This document shows positions 52,613-62,209 of a stretch of 64,000 nt of DNA, in pieces. Every line of letters starts with the position of its first letter. Positions within the stretch are counted from its first letter, which is position 1. Both the position numbers and the translations under genes were made by a program. The notes under the pieces are model-generated. The model was not told the DNA's origin. It saw only the letters and a list, made by a program, of their open reading frames with translations, and searched no databases. This DNA comes from Desulfogranum marinum (GTDB taxonomy: Bacteria; Desulfobacterota; Desulfobulbia; Desulfobulbales; Desulfobulbaceae), in contig NZ_JAFFQD010000027.1 of assembly GCF_016918565.1 (NCBI RefSeq), forward strand, positions 1-64,000, read 5' to 3'.

Positions 52613-54691
52613 TCAGCTGTTGAGCAATTTTGGCAAAAGAATACTTAACTCCTCCAGACGATAGGGCTTGGCTATAGCGCCGGTGAAACCGTATTTTTGG
52701 TAGTCAGCCATCACCGGATCCCTGCTGTATCCGCTGGAAACAATCATCTTTGCCTGTGGGTCGAAGGCGATCATTTTTTGAGCAGCCTCCTCTCCACCCA
52801 TGGCTCCGGCAACAATCAGGTCCATGATTACCAGATCAAAAGGGCTGCCGGCTTTATGCATGTGCATATAAGCCGCGAGAGCTTCTTCTCCGTTTTCAAC
52901 TACCTGGCAACTATACCCAAGATGATCCAACATTGCCTCAACAGCATTCAGGATTGTTTGGTCATCATCCATAACAAGGATATGACCGCTGCCCTTTGTT
53001 ACTGCTGATTCTGTTGTTTTCAGATGTGGAGAAAAATGAGCCTTTGCTGCAGGGATAAGAAAGGTAAAGGTGCTGCCTTTTGCTGAGGTGGCTTCCACTA
53101 CTATGCAGCCCTCATGTTTTTTGAGAATGGAGTAGGCCGAATACAGGCCCAACCCATTGCCGCCTTCTTTGGTAGTGAAATAGGGATCAAAAACTTTGTC
53201 AAGATACATGCTCTCTATACCAGTGCCCTGATCCCGAACAGATACCTTGACATAATTACCTTTTTTTACGCCAAACGTATTTTCAGCTTCCAGGGTTGTA
53301 TTGGCTGCACACACATCGATAATTCCGCCGTCAGGCATTGCCTGATCCGCATTGATAAGGAGGTTGGTCAGAACCTGACCGATTTGGTCTACGTCAGCAT
53401 ACATATTCCACAGGTCATCAGGAAACGTATATGTGGAGAGCGATTTTGTCCCGCTTAATGCCAGTTGACTGTTGGCCTTTATGACCATGGAAGCAGGAGC
53501 CGTCTCTCTTACCGGGTCCCCTCCCTTGGAGAAGGTGAGAAATTGCCGGCATAGTTCCTTGGCTTTGAGGCAACCGTTTTCAGCATTGGTCAGGCGATCA
53601 TAGATTTTGTCGGTAGGGGAGACCTCCATCTTTGCAAAAGAGATATTGCCCATAATCGTCATTAAAATATTATTAAAATTGTGAGCTATACCGCCGGCAA
53701 GACGACCAAGGGATTCAAGCTTCTGGACTTTTAGCAGTTCTTCTTCTATCTGTTTTCGGTGGCTAATATCCTCATATGTCCCAAGTAATCCGACTATGGC
53801 ATCATTTGCATCTCGAAGCGGAACCTTGGAGGTCGATAGCCAGATCCGTTTGCCCTCCGGTGTTGTCTGCGGTTCTTCATAATTTAATTTGGGGTTGCCT
53901 GATCTAATAACCTGAAAATCATCCTTCCGGTACAGCTCTGCCTGTTCCTTCCATGGCATACTATAGTCATCACGCCCTATTAATTGTTCCGGTCGTTGAA
54001 AGCCTGCATCCCCGGCAAATAAGTGGTTGCACCCCGTATAGTTTAAATTGTTGTCTTTCCAGAAAATACGAGCTGGAATGGTGTCAATGACCAGCTGCAG
54101 CAGTTTATGGGCTTCATTCATTTTTTGTTTACTTTTTGTCAGCGCTCGTTCGGCATTTTTTCTTTCGGTGACATCATGCAGGGTAACAAAGACCTGATAA
54201 GGGTTTTCCTCCCCATCTCGAAAAAGTGGAATAGCGTTGATGCTCAGCCACACATAGTCTTGTTTTTTTTGATTAAAAACAGCAGCTAAAAAATTTTTTA
54301 CCGGTTCTTTGGTCTTGTATGCAACCATTGACGGGTGTCGTTCAGGAGGAAGGGTGGTTCCGTCTTCGGTTATCACCTGCCAATGAGGGGTTGTAAGTTT
54401 GGTGGCAAGAAATTGTTTTCTGCTGACGCCTAACATCTTCGGTGCAGCTGCATTACATTCGATAACCTCGCCTTCGGCATTTCGAAAATATGCTCCTTGG
54501 GCCATATTTTCGAAAAGTGTTTTATATCTTTTTTCGCTGGTTTTTAGTTGTTTCTCCTGAACACTAACATGAGCACCGACTTGATTGTGTTGGCCAAGGT
54601 CGTCGGTTGCGCAAACAATTTTTTCTCGCAGTTGGCGCTCCAGTTCCTGGACCTTTTTTGCAAGTTGGTTATAGGTTGGCTTGTCGGGCAT
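52613..54691 (-). CDS. PAS-PAS hybrid sensor histidine kinase
   Basis: The 692-residue soluble sensor begins with a short coiled coil (PTYNQLAKKVQELERQLREKI). Two PAS domains follow (about 45-175 and 190-310), with a third PAS-like C-cap. The HisKA region has SLGRLAGGIAHNFNNILMTIMG (Asn replaces the usual Asp after His), the HATPase DQGTGIE and GNGLGLYSAYSILKKHEG, and the receiver VMDDDQTILNAVEAML with VIMDLIVAGAMGGEEA. It has no membrane anchor and no adjacent regulator. The core is closely similar in layout to the kinase at 42600-45032. Confidence 0.9.
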   Translation of the reverse strand: MPDKPTYNQLAKKVQELERQLREKIVCATDDLGQHNQVGAHVSVQEKQLKTSEKRYKTLFENMAQGAYFRNAEGEVIECNAAAPKMLGVSRKQFLATKLTTPHWQVITEDGTTLPPERHPSMVAYKTKEPVKNFLAAVFNQKKQDYVWLSINAIPLFRDGEENPYQVFVTLHDVTERKNAERALTKSKQKMNEAHKLLQLVIDTIPARIFWKDNNLNYTGCNHLFAGDAGFQRPEQLIGRDDYSMPWKEQAELYRKDDFQVIRSGNPKLNYEEPQTTPEGKRIWLSTSKVPLRDANDAIVGLLGTYEDISHRKQIEEELLKVQKLESLGRLAGGIAHNFNNILMTIMGNISFAKMEVSPTDKIYDRLTNAENGCLKAKELCRQFLTFSKGGDPVRETAPASMVIKANSQLALSGTKSLSTYTFPDDLWNMYADVDQIGQVLTNLLINADQAMPDGGIIDVCAANTTLEAENTFGVKKGNYVKVSVRDQGTGIESMYLDKVFDPYFTTKEGGNGLGLYSAYSILKKHEGCIVVEATSAKGSTFTFLIPAAKAHFSPHLKTTESAVTKGSGHILVMDDDQTILNAVEAMLDHLGYSCQVVENGEEALAAYMHMHKAGSPFDLVIMDLIVAGAMGGEEAAQKMIAFDPQAKMIVSSGYSRDPVMADYQKYGFTGAIAKPYRLEELSILLPKLLNS

Positions 54692-54976
54692 GATACTGTC
54701 TGTGCTTTGTTCAAAGGATGAGTATGAAAATTCGCTTTTAGTATACCATAAACTACCTTCATTTTAGAATAATAACGACAGTTAAATCAGGAACTGAAAA
54801 GGTGTTTTTCTTTGTTGCTCAGTTCTTTTGGTTTTGGAGAAGGCAAACCGCAATCAAATCATATCCTCATCAATTCTAATTATATGTTGTATATTTTCCT
54901 ATGCTACAAACGATCAATTGAATCCACTTTCTAGGGTTGCACTTCCAGTGATGGCTTTTCGGCAGCGTGTAGTGTT

Positions 54977-56704
54977 ATGGAAATTTTCCTTATCGACGGC
55001 ATTGGCCCTTTTTTTGTTGAATATATTAAGACCAAAAAGAAAGTTAACTGGTCGAAAATACCGTTTCATCATTTAAGTAAAGAGGCGGAATGTTGCGTTC
55101 GTCAGTTTGCAGAAATTGCAGATAATCTGGAGATATTTGCCCAAAAGGTAAGCAAGGTGGGGTACAACGGCATCACCTTTGATGATGTAGCTCACCTGAC
55201 GCCGGACAAGTGGTTGGAGCCGGAAATAAACCGGACTGTCAGGATGTATGGTGAGCAATATCAGAAATTGTTTACGATCTGTAGCCGTTACGGACTTGAT
55301 GTCTACCTCACCATGGACATATTATCGCTTACGCCAAAGCTGAAAGAGCAGATTAATGGCAATTTTCAGCGGATACGCCAATTTATCCAGCGACAGCTTG
55401 AAACTGTCCTCCATGCCTATCCCGAAGTAAGGGGCATTATTCTGCGTATTGGCGAATGTGACGGAAGGGATGTTCGAGGCGATTTTAAAAGTGAACTGGT
55501 CCTGCGCCGGGCAAAACAGGCAAATAGTCTGCTTAGAGCAGTGTTACCAATCTTCGAGCGCTATCAACGTTACCTGATTCTCAGAAACTGGACCGTAGGG
55601 GCCTATCCCATCGGTGATTTTTTATGGCATCGTAGCACCATTTCCCGAGTACTGGAGGATATCGAGAGTCCCTGGTTTATCCTTTCTCTCAAATATGGCG
55701 AGTCGGATTTTTTTCGCTATCTGCCGCTTAACACAAGTTTTTTCCAGCTTAAAGTCAAAAGAATCATAGAATTGCAGGCGCGGCGTGAATATGAGGGAGC
55801 CGGCGAGTATCCATCTTTTATTGGGTGGGACTACCAGGAGTATGCACGCCAATTGGAGCAGGCCAACAATATGGTAGGTATCAGTGTGTGGTGCCAGACA
55901 GGAGGATGGCTGCCTTTTCGGCGATTAACCTATCTTGAGGAAGCCGGATTTTGGAATGAACTCAACAGCTTTGTCTGTATAAAGTTGTTTAAGGAAAAGC
56001 TGGAGGTAGAGCAGGCTGTCGCTTCCTTTGCAGATAGTACTGGCTGTCATGACCCGGTTGCACTGCTTGAGTTACTCAGGCTGAGTGACGAGGTAATCAA
56101 GGATCTGCTTTATATTAAAGAACTGGCGAGGCAGAAGCTGTTTTTTCGTCGGGTCAGGATACCGCCGTTGCTTTCGGTTTTTTGGAATAATATTTTTATT
56201 AATCATTCGGTTCGCAAAGTACTGAGAACCCTTGTGGTATCAGGTGAAAACTGTGTGGAAAGTGGGTACAGATCTCTTGAAAAAATAGAGAAGATGGAGG
56301 TGCTGGCAAAAAAACTTGCATTGCCTGCAGATGATATTCGTTATATGTATGACACGTTTGCCATTCTAGCCCTGGCGCGGGAATATTATTTTTCACCCTA
56401 TGATAATGGCATTAAAAAACGAATCAGCAAGGCAAAGAAAAAATATAAAAAAAAGTATCCAAAGGGTAGTCGACCTCGTTACCGTGTGAAAACCAACTTT
56501 ACACCTTTTGCGGTGAAACGGAGCCATCTGCAGTGGTTGTTTTACCTCTTACTGCGCAGGAAGCGTGGGTATCGGGTCTTGGACCATTTGCTTACCCTTC
56601 GATTCTTGGCAATTATTTTTCGGGGGATGGTGGTACTCAGGCCAAAATTGATTCCAAAGTTTGGCCGTAAACATGCCATGGGAATAGATACTCTTTTTAA
56701 ATAG
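54977..56704 (+). CDS. Large orphan protein, possibly a TIM-barrel glycoside-hydrolase-like fold
   Basis: The 575-residue protein has no signal peptide or membrane helix. The first two thirds look like an alpha/beta barrel: VGYNGITFDDVAHLTPD, YGLDVYLTMDIL, VRGIILRIGECDGRD, YLILRNWTVGAYPIGDFLW, WFILSLKYGESDFFRYLPL, IIELQARREYEGAGEYPSFIGWDYQEY and VGISVWCQTGGW. Strands ending in E, D and W residues recall glycoside hydrolases such as the alpha-glucuronidase group, but I cannot name a family. The last 150 residues are helical and very basic (KRISKAKKKYKKKYPKGSRPRYRVKT). The ATG lacks a clear ribosome site. No carbohydrate genes adjoin. Confidence 0.7.
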   Translation: MEIFLIDGIGPFFVEYIKTKKKVNWSKIPFHHLSKEAECCVRQFAEIADNLEIFAQKVSKVGYNGITFDDVAHLTPDKWLEPEINRTVRMYGEQYQKLFTICSRYGLDVYLTMDILSLTPKLKEQINGNFQRIRQFIQRQLETVLHAYPEVRGIILRIGECDGRDVRGDFKSELVLRRAKQANSLLRAVLPIFERYQRYLILRNWTVGAYPIGDFLWHRSTISRVLEDIESPWFILSLKYGESDFFRYLPLNTSFFQLKVKRIIELQARREYEGAGEYPSFIGWDYQEYARQLEQANNMVGISVWCQTGGWLPFRRLTYLEEAGFWNELNSFVCIKLFKEKLEVEQAVASFADSTGCHDPVALLELLRLSDEVIKDLLYIKELARQKLFFRRVRIPPLLSVFWNNIFINHSVRKVLRTLVVSGENCVESGYRSLEKIEKMEVLAKKLALPADDIRYMYDTFAILALAREYYFSPYDNGIKKRISKAKKKYKKKYPKGSRPRYRVKTNFTPFAVKRSHLQWLFYLLLRRKRGYRVLDHLLTLRFLAIIFRGMVVLRPKLIPKFGRKHAMGIDTLFK

Positions 56705-56889
56705 CGACAGCAGATGTTTTGCTCTGCCACCACAGGTTGAATAATCACTCTCCCTTGGAGAGTGTAGGATAATGTCCTCTTTTCCATATTCGCGTTATTA
56801 TCAAAAAGATAATGTTCGCAGCTACACCTTGATCTGCGAAAAAAATTCTATTATCCGATCACCTCCTAAGACATACACAAGAAAAAAAT

Positions 56890-57789
56890 ATGATGAGCCT
56901 GCCCGACCTCCTGCTAGCCCTGCTTGCTAATTTTGCATGGGGGTTTAATTTTATTGCCGGCAAAATAGGCGCCGGCAAATTTCAGCCCCTCTTTTTTACC
57001 AGTATCCGATTTTTGTTCTTACTGATCATCATGCTGCCCTGGCTCAAGCCGGCACATGGCCATATGAAACCTTTGCTCAGGGTCTCTTTTTTATTGGGGG
57101 TTGTCCATTTTGGGATGGTCTTTATCGGTTTGAATGCCGGGGGCAATATTGCTTCCATTGCTATTACCACCCAACTCTATGTTCCTTTCTCAGCCATTCT
57201 GGCAACCCTTTTTTTGCGGGAACGCATATCTTTTATTCGCATAGTTGCTATTGCCATTGCTTTGCTGGGGGTAATGGTAATCGGGTTCGATCCAACCGTG
57301 TTTAATCATCTGGATGCCATTTTATGGGTTTCGGGAGCTGCTTTTGCCATGGCAGTCGCTACGATATTAATGCGGCAGTGTCCAAATCTCGGCGTTTTCA
57401 GGCTACAGGCATGGATTGCTGCGGTAGCCTTACCTTCTCTGCTGCTGTTATCGATAATTTTTGAGTCCGGGCATGTACAGCTCATACGCCACATCCATTT
57501 AAGCGATTTATGGTCTCCTTTGTATTCAGCAGTCGCTGCCTCAGTGGTAGGGCATGGGATTGTCTATTACCTTTTAGGCCGTTATCCGGTTTCGTCGGTA
57601 ACGCCGCTCATGTTGCTGGCTCCTATCCTGGCCTCGATATTCGGTGTGTTTTGTTTTGGTGACGAACTTGGTTGGAAATTGATTGTGGGAGGGGGAATGA
57701 CCCTTTTAGGCATATTGCTGGTCTCGATCAATCCGGATGCATTGATCAAGACGATCAAACTGCGGCGGGGCATGCTGAAGAAGGGGTAA
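56890..57789 (+). CDS. EamA/DMT-family transporter
   Basis: The 299-residue protein has ten predicted helices in two EamA repeats. Repeat one contains NFAWGFNFIAGKIGAGKFQPLFFTSIRFLFL. Repeat two starts near AILWVSGAAFAMAVATILMRQ. PFSAILATLFLRERISFIRIVAIAIALLGVMVIG and VSSVTPLMLLAPILASIFGV are the classical paired segments. Its layout differs from the transporter at 5855, so the two are distant paralogues. The family exports amino acids or other small metabolites. It stands alone. Confidence 0.88.
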   Translation: MMSLPDLLLALLANFAWGFNFIAGKIGAGKFQPLFFTSIRFLFLLIIMLPWLKPAHGHMKPLLRVSFLLGVVHFGMVFIGLNAGGNIASIAITTQLYVPFSAILATLFLRERISFIRIVAIAIALLGVMVIGFDPTVFNHLDAILWVSGAAFAMAVATILMRQCPNLGVFRLQAWIAAVALPSLLLLSIIFESGHVQLIRHIHLSDLWSPLYSAVAASVVGHGIVYYLLGRYPVSSVTPLMLLAPILASIFGVFCFGDELGWKLIVGGGMTLLGILLVSINPDALIKTIKLRRGMLKKG

Positions 57790-57990
57790 AAGGTATGAGA
57801 AGGAAATGGTCTGCGTAATATTTATTGACGAGCATGCGCAGCTTTTTTTGCAGTGTATTTGGAAAAACTGAGTTGAGAGTGGGATAAGCCGGCCTACAGG
57901 GAAGAATCGCTGTTTGTGCAGACTTTGGCTGAAAAAGAGAAATAATCGGGCAGGGTGTCCTTGCTCCTGCCCGGATGACAATACCTGCTG

Positions 57991-58404
57991 TTATGCAAAT
58001 AGTTTGGCAAGTCCGTCAAAGCCCATTTGGTATATACCAGCCATGGTTTCGCGGGCATCCTCATCGGAGGCGCCTGCAGCATTGAAATCGCCGGACCATT
58101 CCAGTTCGCAGCCCTCTTCCGCTGCCGTTAATTTCATGGTAGACAAGTAATCCGCCACGGGCAGGGGACCGTCAACTATGGAGTATTGCAAAAACATCTC
58201 ATCTGTATCAAGCTGTTCAAGACGCTCTTGCAAAAGAGCACCGTCCGGCAGGGTCAGGGTGCGCACGGCGCCTATACCTTCACCATCGACCTTACTTTCT
58301 ACCGCAGCTGCAACGTATTTTGGGAGCGCATTAAAATCACTGATAACAGCCCATACATCAGCGGCCGGCGCATTTATTTGAGTTTTCATGGAAATGGAAA
58401 TCAT
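57991..58404 (-). CDS. SRPBCC (START-like) ligand-binding protein
   Basis: The 137-residue soluble protein shows the polyketide-cyclase/Bet-v-1 fold pattern. It starts ISISMKTQINAPAADVWAVISDFNALPKYVAAAVESKVDG, continues through a GAVRTLTLPDGALLQERLEQLDTDE strand block and ends in a long C-terminal helix (ARETMAGIYQMGFDGLAKLF). AGGAGGG precedes the ATG. Members bind hydrophobic ligands; the ligand here is unknown. It lies alone between the EamA gene and modC. Confidence 0.85.
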   Translation of the reverse strand: MISISMKTQINAPAADVWAVISDFNALPKYVAAAVESKVDGEGIGAVRTLTLPDGALLQERLEQLDTDEMFLQYSIVDGPLPVADYLSTMKLTAAEEGCELEWSGDFNAAGASDEDARETMAGIYQMGFDGLAKLFA

Positions 58405-58578
58405 TGTACCCTCCTGGTAGTAGTTTGTAGATTTATCAAAAACAATTCTCTTTTCCCATTTTTGGCAGATTGAAAAACAGGAAATGCTGGTGTCTGATAT
58501 TTTACAGACTGTTATCCAGAAAGCAATCTGTTTTCTGTAGATGTTTGGCTTCTACCGGTGGGGGAGGCAGTCGGGGCG

Positions 58579-59634
58579 TTAGTAGAGCCGCTCAAATGCT
58601 GATGCTTTGAACACTGCGATTACTTCGCATCCAGGACGGATATCAAGTTCTTCTAATGATTGAGGGACGATTTCAGCGATGAGGGTATTACCGTTACAGT
58701 CGAGTTCAACCCCTGACAGCCAATCAGTCTGGTAGGTTTTGCGGACGATGCAGGGCAACACATTGCGCGCACTTGAAGCTTCCGGATGTTTTTTAAAGAG
58801 GAGGATATCTCTACTGCCAAGAGCAAATTGCCCTGGTCCCTGGTCCTTGGTTTTGACAAGCATCAGCGGCACGTTTCCCCACTGGTAGCGAAGCAGCCTG
58901 CCAAGATCCTGGGGTGCATCAAGATGAAGCAGGTTGACGTAGCCGGTACCACCGCTTCCCACGCCGGTCCTTGCCAGCTTTTCTGTCGGCACATGGTGCT
59001 GTATATGACCGTCATCCATGACGAGTACCTCTTGTGTCATCAATCGCATTTCCTGCAGACTGTGACTGATAAAGAGGATAGGAATGGAAAACGCCTTAAA
59101 TACCGCCTGCAAATGAGGAATGATCTGGTATTTCATGGTTCCATCCAGCCCGGACATGGGCTCATCAAGCAGGATAAGGTGAGGGCAGGCAAGAATTGTT
59201 CTGCCAAGAGCTATTCGTTGTCGCTCGCCGCCGGAGAGATTACTGACATTACGTTTAAGCAGGTGTTTGATTTGCAGAGCATCGATAAGCGATTTGGGGT
59301 CAATGTTTCTTTGGTCGCGAGGTACTCTGTTCATGCCGTAGAACAGATTTTTTTTCACGCTCATATGGGGGAAGAGGCGGGCGTGTTGAAAAACGACTCC
59401 TATCCGTCTTTTATCCGGGGGGAGGTTGATGCCGGTGTCTTTGTCAAAAAGAGTTGCTCCGTTGAGTCTGATAGTCCCCCGATCAGGAGTGAGGAGTCCG
59501 GCAAGCATATGCATTAACGATGTTTTACCGCTGCCGGACGGCCCGAAAACGCCGCATTCTTCTGAGTGCAGTGTAAAGGCAATTTTGCACTGAAAATCAC
59601 CATGCTGTTTTTCTATATCCACTTCCAGGTACAT
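58579..59634 (-). CDS. modC: Molybdate ABC transporter ATP-binding protein
   Basis: The 351-residue ATPase energises molybdate (or tungstate) import. Motifs are Walker A GPSGSGKTSL, signature NLSGGERQRIALGR, Walker B LILLDEPMSGLDG and switch FISHSLQEM. A C-terminal MOP/TOBE region follows (NVLPCIVRKTYQTDWLSGVELDCNGNTLIAEI) that binds oxyanion. The ATG at 59634 follows AAGGA and lies one base past the modB stop, so the proteins are translationally coupled. Its full length, with the MOP domain, fits ModC rather than a generic transporter. Confidence 0.95.
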   Translation of the reverse strand: MYLEVDIEKQHGDFQCKIAFTLHSEECGVFGPSGSGKTSLMHMLAGLLTPDRGTIRLNGATLFDKDTGINLPPDKRRIGVVFQHARLFPHMSVKKNLFYGMNRVPRDQRNIDPKSLIDALQIKHLLKRNVSNLSGGERQRIALGRTILACPHLILLDEPMSGLDGTMKYQIIPHLQAVFKAFSIPILFISHSLQEMRLMTQEVLVMDDGHIQHHVPTEKLARTGVGSGGTGYVNLLHLDAPQDLGRLLRYQWGNVPLMLVKTKDQGPGQFALGSRDILLFKKHPEASSARNVLPCIVRKTYQTDWLSGVELDCNGNTLIAEIVPQSLEELDIRPGCEVIAVFKASAFERLY

Positions 59635-59635
59635 A

Positions 59636-60316
59636 CTAGTTCCTTGCCAAGGTACGGTTGGCAGCCTCACCGATAAGCAGTACTACAAACGAAAGAAGGA
59701 TGGAAACAAGACAAAGGGACAGCGCCATTCGGTCACCACCGGGAGTGCTTGTATATTGATAGATGGCAAGGGGAATGGTTTGGGTGACGCCGGGCATGTT
59801 TCCTGCCAGCACAATGGTCGCGCCAAATTCTCCTAAGCTTCGAGCAAACATGAGCGTGGTCCCTGCCAAAATAGCCCGACTGCAGAGGGGGATCGTAATG
59901 GTAAACAGGGTATCCCACCAATGCGCCCCCAGTGTTCTTGATGCCTGGATATATTGTTTGTCGATGTTTTCCAGTCCGATGCGGATGGAGCGTACTAACA
60001 GCGGAAAGCCGACCACCGCCGAGGCAATGACTGCGCCGCGCAAAGTAAAAATTATACGAATATCAAACAGTGCCAGCACTTTTCCCAGCCAGCCGTTACG
60101 GCCCAAGAGCAGCAACAGCAGGTAGCCGGTGACAACCGGGGGGAGGACCAGGGGCAGATTGATGATTCCTTCCAACACAGCCTTGCCGCGGATGTTCGAT
60201 AGAGCCAACAGGTAGGCTGCGCCAAACCCAAGGGGAAGGGCAATGATCGTTGCCGTGACTGCCACCTGTACCGATAATTTAATCGCCAGGATATCGTCTG
60301 GGGTAAGGGGAAACAT
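59636..60316 (-). CDS. modB: Molybdate ABC transporter permease
   Basis: The 226-residue inner-membrane permease has five to six spans. It contains the EAA-loop signature ASRTLGAHWWDTLFTITIPLCSRAILAG and a RSLGEFGATIVLAGNMPGVTQTIPLAIY C-terminal segment characteristic of ModB. It lies between modA and modC on one strand, with 29 bases to modA. It forms the membrane channel of the importer. Confidence 0.95.
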   Translation of the reverse strand: MFPLTPDDILAIKLSVQVAVTATIIALPLGFGAAYLLALSNIRGKAVLEGIINLPLVLPPVVTGYLLLLLLGRNGWLGKVLALFDIRIIFTLRGAVIASAVVGFPLLVRSIRIGLENIDKQYIQASRTLGAHWWDTLFTITIPLCSRAILAGTTLMFARSLGEFGATIVLAGNMPGVTQTIPLAIYQYTSTPGGDRMALSLCLVSILLSFVVLLIGEAANRTLARN

Positions 60317-60345
60317 CTGCTTTGCCGTTTCGTTTGTAAGTGAAG

Positions 60346-61092
60346 TTAATGAGCAGGCTCAAATCCATATTTCGTTAAGATTTGCTTGGCTTCAGGGGTG
60401 CCCATGTACTGGTAAAAAGCTTTGGCCATTGCATTGCCGGCCCCTGACCCCGTTAATCCCATTGGGTAGGCAACCTGGTCATACAGATCCTGCGGTACTG
60501 TAAAAAGTATTTTTGCGTTGCCTGCGAGCATGGCATCTGTGGTGTATATAAAGGCACCGTCTACCTCACCGCGATCCGCATACATCAATGCCTGGCGAAC
60601 ATCTTTAGCCATGATCAGTTTCTTTTTTTCTGCAAGCTCTGCATAAATTCCCACTTTTTCCATTGCCTGTTTGGCATACTGACCGGCAGGGACACTGCCC
60701 GGGCTGCCTAAAGCAATGCGTTGTAACCCGAGCAGGCTTTTTAAGGAGGAGACAGCCAGGTTTTTATCACCAACAAAGACCAGCTTGTTATAGGCAAATA
60801 TATGACTGGACTCCGGGGTAATTATTTTTTTTTCAACAAGATATTTCATCCATTTTGGGTTGGCGGACACGTAAAAATCTGCGGGTGCTCCCTGTTCAAT
60901 CTGTTTTGCAAGGCTCCCGGAAGAGGCAAAATTTGGCAGGAGCTCTGCTTTGGGATGTTGGGTGGCAAATACACTGATTATTTCTTTAAACGCGTCGGTC
61001 ATGCTTGCCGCAACAGAGAGATGCACCGTTTGTGCGTGGGCTGTGACGATAGAAAAAAATTGAATAAGGACAATAGTAAGTACTGTTTTCAT
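60346..61092 (-). CDS. modA: Molybdate-binding periplasmic protein
   Basis: The 248-residue protein has a signal peptide (VLTIVLIQFFSIVTAHA) and the ModA fold. Typical segments are LSVAASMTDAFKEIISVFATQHPKAELLPNFASSGSLAKQIEQGAPADFYVSA (the Ser-rich oxyanion pocket), GSPGSVPAGQYAKQAMEKVG and a C-terminal YPMGLTGSG region. AAGGAAT precedes the ATG. It delivers molybdate to ModBC. It is the first gene of a modABC operon. I see neither a ModE box nor a Moco riboswitch upstream. Confidence 0.96.
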   Translation of the reverse strand: MKTVLTIVLIQFFSIVTAHAQTVHLSVAASMTDAFKEIISVFATQHPKAELLPNFASSGSLAKQIEQGAPADFYVSANPKWMKYLVEKKIITPESSHIFAYNKLVFVGDKNLAVSSLKSLLGLQRIALGSPGSVPAGQYAKQAMEKVGIYAELAEKKKLIMAKDVRQALMYADRGEVDGAFIYTTDAMLAGNAKILFTVPQDLYDQVAYPMGLTGSGAGNAMAKAFYQYMGTPEAKQILTKYGFEPAH

Positions 61093-61502
61093 CTGGGATT
61101 CCTTTGTTGATGTTGTGCCGGGTGCATCAGGAACGACGGTGCAATTACCGTATGTTTTACAAGATGCGGGCCAGCTGTAAATATTAAGGCACAGGAATGC
61201 TGGTGACGGAGAAAAGGGACCGTCTTAGGTCGATTTTCCAGCGTATATCCGGGTGTGCTGTGTGCTAACCGCTTGCCTTGTATCTCGCTATGTGTAATGG
61301 AAAAGCGGTTTCGAGGAGCATGGTAGCGTCTGTGTCGTCGAACATGATAATCCACTCGTTATAAACAAGATAAAGGCCGCTGACAGGGCGGTGGGGAAAC
61401 GAGAAACATTTTTTTTTGTGTAACAAAAGGCGGTGAAACATGAACGGAAAGCTACAAAATGGTAGCAGCGCAACAGTAACAAGACAAAATTGTCCACCCC
61501 TT
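61093..61502. other. Leader of modABC and intergenic region
   Basis: About 410 bases between modA and the LysE-type gene, both on the reverse strand. No ModE-type palindrome, Moco riboswitch core or terminator was identified. The 161-codon reverse frame over 61265-61750 overlaps the LysE gene and is not taken as real. Confidence 0.4.
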
Positions 61503-62129
61503 TTAAGCTGATCGTTGCATCCCGGCAGTGAAGATACCCGCACCAATAAGTGCGGTACCACCGCAGCGGTTAAACCACCTGCGAATTTTTCCTTTTCGCA
61601 TATGCTCTCTGAGTTGACCTGCAAACAAAGCGTACACGGCTGCGTTAAGGGTAGCAAGCAGGAGAAAAGTACCTCCCAACAACGGGAACTGGGCAAGTGC
61701 AGGTTGGGCTGGATGAATGAATTGAGGCAGAAAGGCAACAAAGAAAGCAATGGATTTGGGATTGAGTGCAGTCACAATAAAGGAACTAGTAAAAAGCGAT
61801 CCTGCAGAGGGGTGCGTTGCTTTTTGTCGTTTAGGGATATCCTGGGGGGTGAGTCGCCACAATTTAACGCCAAGATAGAGCAAGTACAAGGCTCCGATCC
61901 ATTTGAAAACGGAAAAGAGGGCTGCTGAAGTCGAAAGAAGTGCTCCAAGGCCTAGCAAAGAAAGGGTCATGGCAGTAAAGTCACCCATCAATACCCCGGC
62001 AACGAGCGGAATCACTGCCCTACGTCCATGGGTAACAGCCTGGCTGACCACGAGGATGATGGTCGGCCCAGGAATAACAAGGATTAACGTTGTTGCCAAA
62101 ACAAAGGGAATAAATGTTTCTACATGCAT
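61503..62129 (-). CDS. LysE/RhtB-family amino-acid exporter
   Basis: The 208-residue membrane protein has about six helices. The N-terminal VIPGPTIILVVSQAVTHGRRAVIPLVAGVLMGD matches the LysE/RhtB signature (PGP near the start, G...G.xxGD at helix 2), and ALNPKSIAFFVAFLPQFI matches the conserved NPK segment. Members export amino acids such as lysine, homoserine or threonine; the substrate here is unknown. It stands alone before the ferredoxin gene on the same strand. Confidence 0.92.
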   Translation of the reverse strand: MHVETFIPFVLATTLILVIPGPTIILVVSQAVTHGRRAVIPLVAGVLMGDFTAMTLSLLGLGALLSTSAALFSVFKWIGALYLLYLGVKLWRLTPQDIPKRQKATHPSAGSLFTSSFIVTALNPKSIAFFVAFLPQFIHPAQPALAQFPLLGGTFLLLATLNAAVYALFAGQLREHMRKGKIRRWFNRCGGTALIGAGIFTAGMQRSA

Positions 62130-62209
62130 GACTTAGTTTCTAACGTTTAACAATTTTAAGGGGTTCGTATAGAGTCAAAAAACAACATTGAAGATCATTA
62201 AAATGTGGC

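Noticed and set aside
54828-55076. 82-codon forward frame before the 575-residue protein
   Set aside because: It overlaps that gene in a different frame and has no domain; its hydrophobic stretch is probably incidental.
56855-56870. GATCACCTCCT, identical to the 3' end of 16S rRNA
   Set aside because: Only 11 bases match and no other rRNA sequence is nearby; chance is the simplest explanation.
61093-61260. Moco riboswitch or ModE box before modA
   Set aside because: I looked for the conserved core and the palindrome and could not see either.
61265-61750. 161-codon reverse frame upstream of modA
   Set aside because: It overlaps the LysE-type gene in another frame and its composition looks non-coding.
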